From CCY15215 sp039194995 (lineage in GTDB: Bacteria; Cyanobacteriota; Cyanobacteriia; Cyanobacteriales; Spirulinaceae), in the NCBI GenBank assembly GCA_039194995.1, contig JBCCVR010000008.1:1-64000 (forward strand): 64,000 bases of DNA, in the 5' to 3' direction. A program made the translations under genes and the position numbers. The notes under the pieces were generated by a model. That model did not search any database. It worked only from the letters and a program-made list of their open reading frames with translations, and was not told where the DNA came from. Shown piece after piece: positions 23,769-30,780 of this stretch. The first letter of the stretch is position 1; the number at the start of each line of letters is the position of its first letter.

Positions 23769-24482
23769 ATGATTGTTTTTGTTCCCGGATACGATCCATC
23801 AACTTACGCTAACCTCAAAATTGCACGATTACTTAATCCATCTAATTGTATATTATTATTTGAGAACAAAGCAACTAGAGAAGAATTGGTGAACATTTTA
23901 GAAATTTCTAAATTCCCCTTATTTGTTATGTCTCATGGAATTTCTAATGCTTTTAAGGCGCAGCCAGATCCAAAACCTACCAATCGGAAAGAGGTTCAAA
24001 CACTAAACCAGGAGAATATTGCTTTCTCAAATATGGATGTAACATTATTAAAACAACGTACTGTTTATGCTTTTGCTTGTAATACAGCACAAGAATTAGG
24101 GGAAGTTGCCGCAAATTTTGGTAGTATTTGGTGGGGATACTCAGATACTGTCCCTTGTCCTTTTGATAATCCAAATCCTGAAGTTACTACCATTTTTGTA
24201 GACATTTTCGACTTTATTAAAGATAATTTTACTGATCCAGTTTCCTCAGAAGATATTCAAATATTTTTAGATAAACTTAAGATAAAATGTGAAAATTCAG
24301 CCGAACAAATCGATCTCATTGATGCACAGGAAGAATTCGACGATATTCTTGCAATTTACGCCACTTTAATACAAATTTGGGATAGGTTGCGAGTTTGGCT
24401 TCCCGGACAGGAACAACCAGAACAACATCCTCATTCTTCTAGTCCTTCTTTATCTTGGAAAATTGCTACACGACGAGTTTAA
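23769..24482 (+). CDS. Possible CHAT/caspase-like protein, second gene of the cassette
   Basis: A 237-residue soluble protein with a candidate His-Cys dyad in caspase-fold order. His56 lies in LFVMSHGISNAF after a hydrophobic strand, and Cys104 in TVYAFACNTAQELGEVAANFG. The following strand contains IWWGYSDTV. In CHAT and related clan CD proteases the corresponding pieces are a strand ending in HG, then a strand ending in ACNT/ACES, then a Gly-rich helix. The last 100 residues are acidic with a proline/histidine-rich tail (about 215-230). It is AT-rich, like the preceding gene. Paired with a TOPRIM-like gene it would be a plausible effector of a defence cassette. A structural prediction is needed to rule out an unrelated alpha/beta fold. 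Confidence 0.5.
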   Translation: MIVFVPGYDPSTYANLKIARLLNPSNCILLFENKATREELVNILEISKFPLFVMSHGISNAFKAQPDPKPTNRKEVQTLNQENIAFSNMDVTLLKQRTVYAFACNTAQELGEVAANFGSIWWGYSDTVPCPFDNPNPEVTTIFVDIFDFIKDNFTDPVSSEDIQIFLDKLKIKCENSAEQIDLIDAQEEFDDILAIYATLIQIWDRLRVWLPGQEQPEQHPHSSSPSLSWKIATRRV

Positions 24483-24568
24483 GATGAATCAGAACAGGTA
24501 AGTTTAGAATGTGTTGACTCATAATCACATTGAGCAAGCTCTCAAATTTTGATTCAATTATATGAGTA

Positions 24569-25459
24569 TCAGAAACCGCCAATAAAAATATAAGCGTGAA
24601 CCACTGAAGCAATGACACTGAGAAAAGAAGCAGCAAGTAACGCGATCGCAGCGATTAAATGAAAGTGACCTTCTCGTTTGTGGGGATTGAACCAAGGTAA
24701 CTTCGTAACGAGATAGCCTCCCAGAAAGCCGCCAAAATGTCCCCAATTATCAACCCGGGGAACTAATAATCCATAAACAAAACCGATTAAAGCATAAGCC
24801 AAACCTGCTTGGCGAATAGCCGGATCTTTCATTGTTTGTCCGTAGGAAAGCATCGCCCCAAATAATCCAAAAACCCCCCCGGATGCTCCGATCGCAAACT
24901 CAGCCCCTTGGAAAATGGAGGGTAAAGGAAGCAAACCCGTCCCCGCTAAACTGGTCAGCACAGAACCTGTCACCGCCGCCACAATGTAAAGAATCGTTAA
25001 ACGTCCCGCACCGTAAAATTTAGCCACACTGGGGGCGAGATGGCGAATCCACAGTAAATTAAAGAGAATATGCAGTAAGCTGCCATGCAGCCAAGCAGAA
25101 CTCAACACCGTCCACCAACGACCGAGGGCAAAAACTGGAATCGCTCCCGTAGAACCTAAAATAAAGGTACTGCGTCCGCTCGGGGATAAAAAATTACCGA
25201 AGGCACCGATCCCCGTCCCACCTCCCCCAAAACCGATCGCCGTGGGATCCATCGCCAGAGAAGCCACGTAGAGTGCGATACAACCCCACGTAATTATCGG
25301 AATAACGCCAAAATCGTTGCCCAAGCGCTGCAAACTGCGACGATAGCCCCAAATTCCGGGGTTGTGTCGCCCGCAGTGAGGACAAATCTTGGCAGTCACG
25401 GAAACAATTTTATTGCAAGAGGGACAGCTAACCGAACCCTCGGTCTGGCGTTCGAACAT
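24569..25459 (-). CDS. Rhomboid-family intramembrane serine protease with N-terminal zinc ribbon
   Basis: The 296-residue membrane protein cleaves single-pass membrane proteins within the bilayer, if active. The catalytic Ser is in IGASGGVFGLFGAML and the catalytic His in VDNWGHFGGFLGG. The L1/TM2 signature WWTVLSSAWLHGSLLHILFNLLW is also present. A zinc-ribbon-like motif (Cys12, Cys15, Cys26, Cys29) precedes the first membrane helix on the cytosolic side, an arrangement common in cyanobacterial rhomboids. The ATG at 25459 is chosen; the in-frame TTG at 25468 is less likely. It is followed on the same strand by no coupled gene; upstream (30 bases) lies the glycosyltransferase gene. Confidence 0.93.
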   Translation of the reverse strand: MFERQTEGSVSCPSCNKIVSVTAKICPHCGRHNPGIWGYRRSLQRLGNDFGVIPIITWGCIALYVASLAMDPTAIGFGGGGTGIGAFGNFLSPSGRSTFILGSTGAIPVFALGRWWTVLSSAWLHGSLLHILFNLLWIRHLAPSVAKFYGAGRLTILYIVAAVTGSVLTSLAGTGLLPLPSIFQGAEFAIGASGGVFGLFGAMLSYGQTMKDPAIRQAGLAYALIGFVYGLLVPRVDNWGHFGGFLGGYLVTKLPWFNPHKREGHFHLIAAIALLAASFLSVIASVVHAYIFIGGF

Positions 25460-25489
25460 CAACTTCAATACTGGGGTATAGTTGCTATC

Positions 25490-26386
25490 TTAACGCGGGT
25501 TAGAGAAAGGAAGCGCTTGTTGTTTCTGCCGTTGCGATCGCATTCTTCGCCGTTGCCTGTTTTTCAGGAGAATTTGCCCGTATCGCCGCGATCGCGTTAG
25601 GGATAAGTTCGGAAATCTCAGGCGCAATAAGTGCTGAATATATTGGAGATATTGAGCGATCGTCACTTTACTTTCTCCTTCGCTGCGTTCTTGGAAAATA
25701 TAGCCCACCTCTTCAATGCGATCGAAGTTGCCGCGCCCGAGAACTTCAATTAAAATTTTGTAGCCTGTCGGTTTCATTTCTGTGCCTTGAATAGCACGGC
25801 GATGCAGGAGAAAATAGCCGCTTAAAGGATCGCTAACGCGCCCTACCACCCGAGGTAACAGGATCGTTCCCAAGAGTTGAGCGCCGCGAGAGAGGATACG
25901 ACGGGCTAAACTCCACTCGCTCACTCCTCCTCCTTCCACGTGGCGACTGGCAACAGCAATATCTGCCCCGCACTCCATTTTTGCATACAGTTGCAGGAGC
26001 GCTTCTGGAGGATGTTGCAAGTCAGCATCGATCGCCCCTAATATATCCCCTCTCGCCACCTGCCAGCCTCGAATCACTGCGGTTGAGAGTCCTTTTTCGG
26101 TTTTGCGGCGCATGACTCTAACTTGGGGATAGGATTTAGCTACATCTAATGCTACTTCCCACGTCCGATCCGGACTGTTATCGTCAACGATAATTAACTC
26201 GTAGCGATCGCGAATTTTTTTATCCAATAAGTGAGTCAGTCGTTCGACAATCGTTGGAATATTTTGGCTTTCTTTGTAGGTGGGAATAATTAAGGAAAAT
26301 TCGATTTTTCCTTGTTGGGGAGGCAAAGCAGGCACACCCGTAACGAGCAGTCGTCCGGTGGGAACTCTAAGGAGAGGTGGATGCAT
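25490..26386 (-). CDS. Family 2 glycosyltransferase, dolichol-phosphate-mannose synthase-like
   Basis: The 298-residue protein has the GT-A core of polyprenyl-phosphate hexosyltransferases: FSLIIPTYKESQNIPTIVERL, LIIVDDNSPDRTWEVA, AVIRGWQVARGDILGAIDADLQHPPEAL, then SDPLSGYFLLHRRAI and GYKILIEVLGRG. It would transfer a sugar from a nucleotide donor to a lipid phosphate on the cytoplasmic face. No C-terminal membrane domain is present; a basic RSRRYGQILLKNRQRRRMRSQ tail may bind the membrane. The start ATG at 26386 gives a 30-residue extension before the core; a later start cannot be excluded. It lies 30 bases upstream of the rhomboid gene on the same strand. Confidence 0.9.
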   Translation of the reverse strand: MHPPLLRVPTGRLLVTGVPALPPQQGKIEFSLIIPTYKESQNIPTIVERLTHLLDKKIRDRYELIIVDDNSPDRTWEVALDVAKSYPQVRVMRRKTEKGLSTAVIRGWQVARGDILGAIDADLQHPPEALLQLYAKMECGADIAVASRHVEGGGVSEWSLARRILSRGAQLLGTILLPRVVGRVSDPLSGYFLLHRRAIQGTEMKPTGYKILIEVLGRGNFDRIEEVGYIFQERSEGESKVTIAQYLQYIQHLLRLRFPNLSLTRSRRYGQILLKNRQRRRMRSQRQKQQALPFSNPR

Positions 26387-26493
26387 CCGAATGATATTTT
26401 CTTATAGTGGTAATTATTGCACCCCAGAATACCATAGATATTTCTTTTGACAACCCCTATTCTTGCTCTTTTATATTAATAATTTCAATGATA

Positions 26494-27171
26494 TTATTTC
26501 CCGATCGCAATTCCAGCAATATGAGGACTAACAATCGGAAAAGAGAGAGTAAATTCTTGAGATTTTATGAAATCAAACCCACTATTAGCGATCGCCTCTC
26601 CTGTTTCTCGGTTGACGTGACAATTATCAAACATCAGTTGCCAGATGGGTTTACAGCTATCTTGTAGGATTTTCGTTTTCGTCCCCGATCTTGCGGCAAT
26701 ATGTTCGATAAAAATAAACTTACCGCCCGGTTTGAGAATGCGGAGAATTTCTTTTAAACTGGTTTGTAAATGATTGACAGAACAGAGAACGTGAGTGCCA
26801 ATGACGATATCGATACAATGATTATCAACGGGAATGGTTTCTGCAAACCCTTGATAAATATTGCTTTCTCTCAAGCTGACTTTTTCTGCTTCTTGTTTTA
26901 AATAAGGGTGCATGAAAGGATTGGGTTCGATGCCAATCCAATGAATATTTTTAGGATAATAACATAAGTTTGACCCCGCACCGGGGCCAATTTCTAAAAT
27001 CGTTTCTCCTTCTGCAATTTCTGCAAATAACTGTTGCTTGAGGTCGGCGAGGGTAGCACAATTGGGATAGTTTTTTAGGGAAATTCCGCGATCGCTCTCA
27101 ATCCCGGTTTTCGACATTCCCCAAGCAAACAGGCGTTTTTGCATTTGCGCGACGGGACGATGGAGTTTCAT
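26494..27171 (-). CDS. Class I SAM-dependent methyltransferase (METTL7-like)
   Basis: The 225-residue protein has the Rossmann SAM motifs ILEIGPGAGSNLCYY (I), WIGIEPNPFM (II), ETIPVDNHCIDIVIGTHVLCSV (IV) and ILRILKPGGKFIFIEHI (V). The spacing and the HVLCSV and EHIAA motifs recall METTL7/UbiE-like small-molecule methyltransferases; the substrate is unknown. It follows the upstream membrane-protein gene by only 3 bases on the same strand, so the two are very likely co-transcribed. Confidence 0.88.
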   Translation of the reverse strand: MKLHRPVAQMQKRLFAWGMSKTGIESDRGISLKNYPNCATLADLKQQLFAEIAEGETILEIGPGAGSNLCYYPKNIHWIGIEPNPFMHPYLKQEAEKVSLRESNIYQGFAETIPVDNHCIDIVIGTHVLCSVNHLQTSLKEILRILKPGGKFIFIEHIAARSGTKTKILQDSCKPIWQLMFDNCHVNRETGEAIANSGFDFIKSQEFTLSFPIVSPHIAGIAIGK

Positions 27172-27174
27172 GGG

Positions 27175-28356
27175 TTAAACAAAAAGAAAATACTGAGGAT
27201 ATTGTCCCATAACCCACGCCGAAGCAAACAGTAATATTGCCAATCCAAAAGTTGCCCAAGCGACGGTTTGTTTGCCCCACGGAAGCTCAAAATATTTTTC
27301 AATGACGTACATGAAGAAAAACGTGCCGCCAATGCCTTGTAATTGAGGAATTTGCCCCACTGCTCCCAAATAAAGCGCTATTAACCCCGATGCGATGGTT
27401 ACAGGTTGTAAAATGGCATATTCTTTTTTGCGATCGCTATACCATTTGGACGACCAAATTAACAAGCCGAGAAAATAAACAAAAGTACCGACAAAGAGAA
27501 TACCGGGAGCAAAGATTGCTAAATATGGAAGGTAAAAATGGGTAAGGCGAAGGGTAACATAAAAGCTCAGAAGTAATAAAGAAGATAGAGTCGCTCTGGG
27601 TAAAACAGAACGTTTCGTAAATACAAAAGAATAGACACCGGGAATCACAACAATGGCGAATCCTAAATATGCTTCTAGGGCGATCGCGCTAATAAAGCCG
27701 ATAACCAAACTTTGATGGAGAATTGCGATCGCACTCCAAACGAAGAAAATCAACAAACATCCCAAAGAATAGGGATCGGTTCGCAGTTTTTCGTACAATT
27801 TTTTAGCAAATTTAGGGTGTAAGTAATAGGAAAAACCCAACGCGCCGATAAAACTCAAGCATCCCGGCAAAGCGATATATTCTCCGAGGGAAGAATGTAG
27901 ATAATAACTGCCGATCGTTGCACTCGCACAAGCCAAATAAGCGGCAATTTCGTAAGCGATCGCGGGAATAGCTCTCAATAAGGGCAGTAAATAGAGTTGT
28001 GCTAACCACCCCAAAGAACTCACTAACAAAATACTGGAAAAGATCCAAATGACATTGGATAGAGTAAAGACTCCTCGTACTCGCTGTAAAAGTTTGGTTG
28101 CACTGCGATCGGGTTGAATTTGATAATAGTTTCGTTGTTGCTTGGCGATCGCAGGTTTTAAGATTTGCCGAGCTTCTAAGTCTTTAACAATTTCTAGGCG
28201 ATGTTGCAAAGGAACAGTTTCGATCGCTTGATTCATATTCTCAGCTAAAGCGGTGCCGCTAAGCCAGAATTGCAAGCAAAAAAGCAGGGCGATCGCGCAA
28301 CAAAATTTTTCAATCTCATTGGCATAAGATCGATGTGTTTTTCTTAAGTTTTTCAT
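27175..28356 (-). CDS. Multi-pass membrane protein of unknown function
   Basis: A 393-residue protein starting MKNLRKTHRSYANEIEKFCC, with a signal-anchor ending at GTALAENM and then a soluble stretch (AIETVPLQHRLEIVKDLEARQILKP). It has about ten hydrophobic helices to the C-terminus. The ATG at 28356 is chosen because GAGAGGA lies 9 bases ahead of it; an upstream in-frame start at 28437 would add a 27-residue basic tract. I do not recognise the family; no transporter or enzyme motif is evident. The stop is 3 bases before the methyltransferase start, indicating an operon. Confidence 0.65.
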   Translation of the reverse strand: MKNLRKTHRSYANEIEKFCCAIALLFCLQFWLSGTALAENMNQAIETVPLQHRLEIVKDLEARQILKPAIAKQQRNYYQIQPDRSATKLLQRVRGVFTLSNVIWIFSSILLVSSLGWLAQLYLLPLLRAIPAIAYEIAAYLACASATIGSYYLHSSLGEYIALPGCLSFIGALGFSYYLHPKFAKKLYEKLRTDPYSLGCLLIFFVWSAIAILHQSLVIGFISAIALEAYLGFAIVVIPGVYSFVFTKRSVLPRATLSSLLLLSFYVTLRLTHFYLPYLAIFAPGILFVGTFVYFLGLLIWSSKWYSDRKKEYAILQPVTIASGLIALYLGAVGQIPQLQGIGGTFFFMYVIEKYFELPWGKQTVAWATFGLAILLFASAWVMGQYPQYFLFV

Positions 28357-28485
28357 CGGTCGCTTTCCTCTCAGACCTTTGTTTCTATGATGAAGGCGAT
28401 CGCGTTTAACCCATCCAGAAAGCGACCAATTTTTCAATTGTCCGAGTGTGGAAAGGGTAGGATTTGGGTGGAGGAATGGCGGAAA

Positions 28486-29019
28486 CTATTGCCAAGGAAT
28501 CGAACCCGCAGGACAATCTAATGCTTTATCCGCGATCGGTTCTGTGGGTAATTTAGGGGCAGCTTGGGACGGTTTTTCGGTCTGGCACATATTCACAACT
28601 GCTTCGTAATTTTCTCCTGTTTTCTTACCGTAAACAATGCCCGCATAACTCCGTAAATTGTCTTTCTTCGCCGTTGCCGTCATGATTACGCTATGGGTGG
28701 GATCGCCGTGGGAAAGCATGGCAAATTTATAATCGGGGGTATCCAACTTAAAATCGATTGCGAGTTCTTTGAGAGAGGCAGTTAATTCACCATTGGTTTT
28801 ATAATAAGCTTCTTGACCTCGGGCGACCGTTTGAATATAGAATTGAGCTTGTTGTTCTCCATCCAATTTGGGAATTTGCAAGCTGACTTGACAACCGACC
28901 AAAACAAGAGGACTCAAACAGAGGAGGAGTTTGCTCCCATTTGCTAATGTTTGCCAAATAGATTGTTTTCGATGAGAGGCGATCGCGCGCTGACAAGCCA
29001 TTTGCTGGTAAAGTTTCAT
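28486..29019 (-). CDS. Type IV pilin-like G/H-family lipoprotein
   Basis: The 177-residue protein has an N-terminal hydrophobic stretch ending in LVLVGCQ, a lipobox, so it is probably a lipoprotein. The rest resembles cyanobacterial pilin-like G/H proteins: EQQAQFYIQTVARGQEAYYKTNGELTASLKELAIDF corresponds to the globular start of minor pilins, and the Cys pair MCQTEK...LDCPAGSIPWQ to a C-terminal disulfide loop. The GFTLIE prepilin site is absent. Start choice is uncertain. The ATG at 29019 gives a normal lipoprotein signal; the ATG at 29079 has GGGAG ahead of it but a 55-residue lead. It is divergent from the GTPase gene. Confidence 0.7.
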   Translation of the reverse strand: MKLYQQMACQRAIASHRKQSIWQTLANGSKLLLCLSPLVLVGCQVSLQIPKLDGEQQAQFYIQTVARGQEAYYKTNGELTASLKELAIDFKLDTPDYKFAMLSHGDPTHSVIMTATAKKDNLRSYAGIVYGKKTGENYEAVVNMCQTEKPSQAAPKLPTEPIADKALDCPAGSIPWQ

Positions 29020-29097
29020 TATCTTTAACAATGAAGTGATAGAACTTTCTACAATAGTTTTAGCGAACATTCCGAACATTGTTCTCCCAACCCAAAC

Positions 29098-30363
29098 ATG
29101 ACCGAATTGGATGCAGATTCCCAAAGTCGCGATCGCCGCTTTAGCATTGTACGGGTGGCAAAAAACCGCTTGCAGAAACTTTTCCCCGTCGATCGCGCGG
29201 CGCAAAAAATAGTAGATTTGTTCAGCGTCAGCGACGATCGCATTGCTGAAATTTTAGCCGAGGTGCGATCGCGCCTACCCACCACAGAAGCGTTGTTAAT
29301 GGGCAAACCCCAAGCGGGAAAAAGTTCCATCGTGCGAGGACTGACGGGGGTTTCGGCGGAAATTATTGGGCAAGGGTTTCGCCCCCATACCCAAAACACG
29401 GAACGGTATGCCTATCCCTCGGAGGATTTACCCTTGTTGATTTTTACCGATACGGTCGGGTTGGGGGATATCGGACAGGATACCGATGCGATCGTGGCGG
29501 AATTACTGGCAGATTTGCAACAGGACAACCGCCACGCGAAAATTCTTATTTTAACGGTGAAAATTAATGATTTTGCGATCGCAACGTTAAAAGAGATTAC
29601 TAAAAAATTGCGTCAAAAGTACCCTCACATTCCCTGTTTGCTGACGGTGACTTGCTTGCACGAGGTTTATCCTACCGATCTGGCCGATCATCCCCTCTAT
29701 CCACCGAATTTAGAGACTTGCGATCGCCCTTATTCTGCCCTGAAAGAGGCTTTTGCTGGGTTGTGCGATCGCGCCGTGCCGATCGACTTTACTCTAGAAG
29801 AAGACGGCTATACGCCCGTTTTTTACGGCTTGGAGGCGTTGCGAGATGCCCTCGGGAACTTGTTACCGGAAGCGGAAGCCCGCGCTATCTATCAGCTACT
29901 AGATGGGACGGAGGGGAAAGCATTGGGGGACTTATATCGGGATGTGGGACGGCGTTACGCGACGGCATTTGCGGCGATCGCCGGGACTTTGGCGGCGGTG
30001 CCTCTGCCCTTTGCAACCATGCCCGTTTTAACCGCATTACAAGTATCGATGGTAGGGGTTTTAGGGAAATTGTACGGGCAAATTCTCACTCCTTCCCAAG
30101 CGGGAGGTATTGTCAGCGCGATCGCGGGGGGATTCTTGGCGCAGGCGATCGGACGGGAATTAATCAAATTCGTCCCGGGTTTTGGTAGTATTATTGCCGC
30201 ATCTTGGGCGGCAGCGTATACTTTTGCTTTAGGGGAGGGAGCTTGCGCGTATTTCGGCGATTTAATGGGGGGAAAGAAACCCGATCCCGAACGCATCCAA
30301 GAGGTGATGGGAGAGTCCTTTCAGAAGGCAAAAGACCGCTTTTCGAGGAAAAACAAGCCATGA
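29098..30363 (+). CDS. Dynamin/Era-like GTPase with C-terminal hydrophobic (DUF697-like) domain
   Basis: The 421-residue protein has a GTPase core with P-loop MGKPQAGKSSIVRGLTG (about 69-85), a Thr-rich switch I (HTQNTERYAYP) and G3 DTVGLGDIG. The usual NKxD is replaced by a LLTVTCLHEVYP-type strand. The C-terminal half has Gly/Ala-rich amphipathic helices (YATAFAAIAGTLAAVPLPFATMPVLTALQVSMVGVLG and QAGGIVSAIAGGFLAQAIGRELIKFVPGFGSIIAASWAAAYTF), typical of YcjF/DUF697 proteins that associate with membranes. Function is unknown. The stop overlaps the start of the next gene by 4 bases (ATGA), so the two are translationally coupled. Confidence 0.8.
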   Translation: MTELDADSQSRDRRFSIVRVAKNRLQKLFPVDRAAQKIVDLFSVSDDRIAEILAEVRSRLPTTEALLMGKPQAGKSSIVRGLTGVSAEIIGQGFRPHTQNTERYAYPSEDLPLLIFTDTVGLGDIGQDTDAIVAELLADLQQDNRHAKILILTVKINDFAIATLKEITKKLRQKYPHIPCLLTVTCLHEVYPTDLADHPLYPPNLETCDRPYSALKEAFAGLCDRAVPIDFTLEEDGYTPVFYGLEALRDALGNLLPEAEARAIYQLLDGTEGKALGDLYRDVGRRYATAFAAIAGTLAAVPLPFATMPVLTALQVSMVGVLGKLYGQILTPSQAGGIVSAIAGGFLAQAIGRELIKFVPGFGSIIAASWAAAYTFALGEGACAYFGDLMGGKKPDPERIQEVMGESFQKAKDRFSRKNKP

Positions 30364-30701
30364 ATCATGCAATCTTAAAACTGGTTGGGGTTGGTGCGAT
30401 CGCCGCGATCGTTCTTAGTCCGCCCTCTGCTTTGGCCAATGCTGAATTTGACGAGGCATCTTGCACCTATCGCGGTAAAAAACTGGCGGGCAAAGTACAA
30501 ATTGTCGAGCATTTTCCCGATTTAAAAGTCGAGGTCGTCACCTCATTTCCCGATCTGAAAGTGAAAACCGTGACCTCATTTCCCGATGATTGTGGAGAGT
30601 GGCAATTTGTGGAAAATTTCCCCGATTTTAAAATCAAATTTGTAGAAAGTTTTCCCGATCTTAAAATTAAATTTGTCGAGTCCTTTCCGGGAGTCGATTA
30701 A
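30360..30701 (+). CDS. Small exported FPDLK-repeat protein, 7_1 septoil-knot type
   Basis: The 113-residue protein has a signal peptide (AILKLVGVGAIAAIVLS...ALA) and two Cys (35, 78) that could pair. It has six FPD-type units starting at residues 52, 63, 74, 87, 98 and 109, spaced 11, 11, 13, 11 and 11. Each reads V-x-x-FPDLK-[VI]-x with alternating hydrophobic positions. The order ASCTYRGKKLAGKVQIVEHFPD...DDCGEWQFVENFPDFK matches my memory of the 'septoil knot' family, a seven-bladed beta fold forming a 7_1 knot. Function is unknown. The ATG at 30360 overlaps the GTPase stop, so the upstream in-frame extension to 30204 is a shadow of the GTPase gene. Confidence 0.8.
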   Translation: MNHAILKLVGVGAIAAIVLSPPSALANAEFDEASCTYRGKKLAGKVQIVEHFPDLKVEVVTSFPDLKVKTVTSFPDDCGEWQFVENFPDFKIKFVESFPDLKIKFVESFPGVD

Positions 30702-30780
30702 TGTTTTGAGATGCACCCAAAGTTTTTAATTCAAGCATCAGGTTTTCTGCGAGATAGGGAAGCGATCGCAAATTGACCAA

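Noticed and set aside
28486..28520. tRNA-like T-loop sequence (GGAATCGAACCCG)
   Set aside because: It falls in the coding 3' end of the pilin-like gene (GSIPWQ) and no acceptor or anticodon stem can be drawn around it.
30204..30359. 52-residue N-terminal extension of the septoil-knot gene
   Set aside because: It is an out-of-phase shadow of the GTPase 3' end; the signal peptide begins at the ATG at 30360, which overlaps the GTPase stop.
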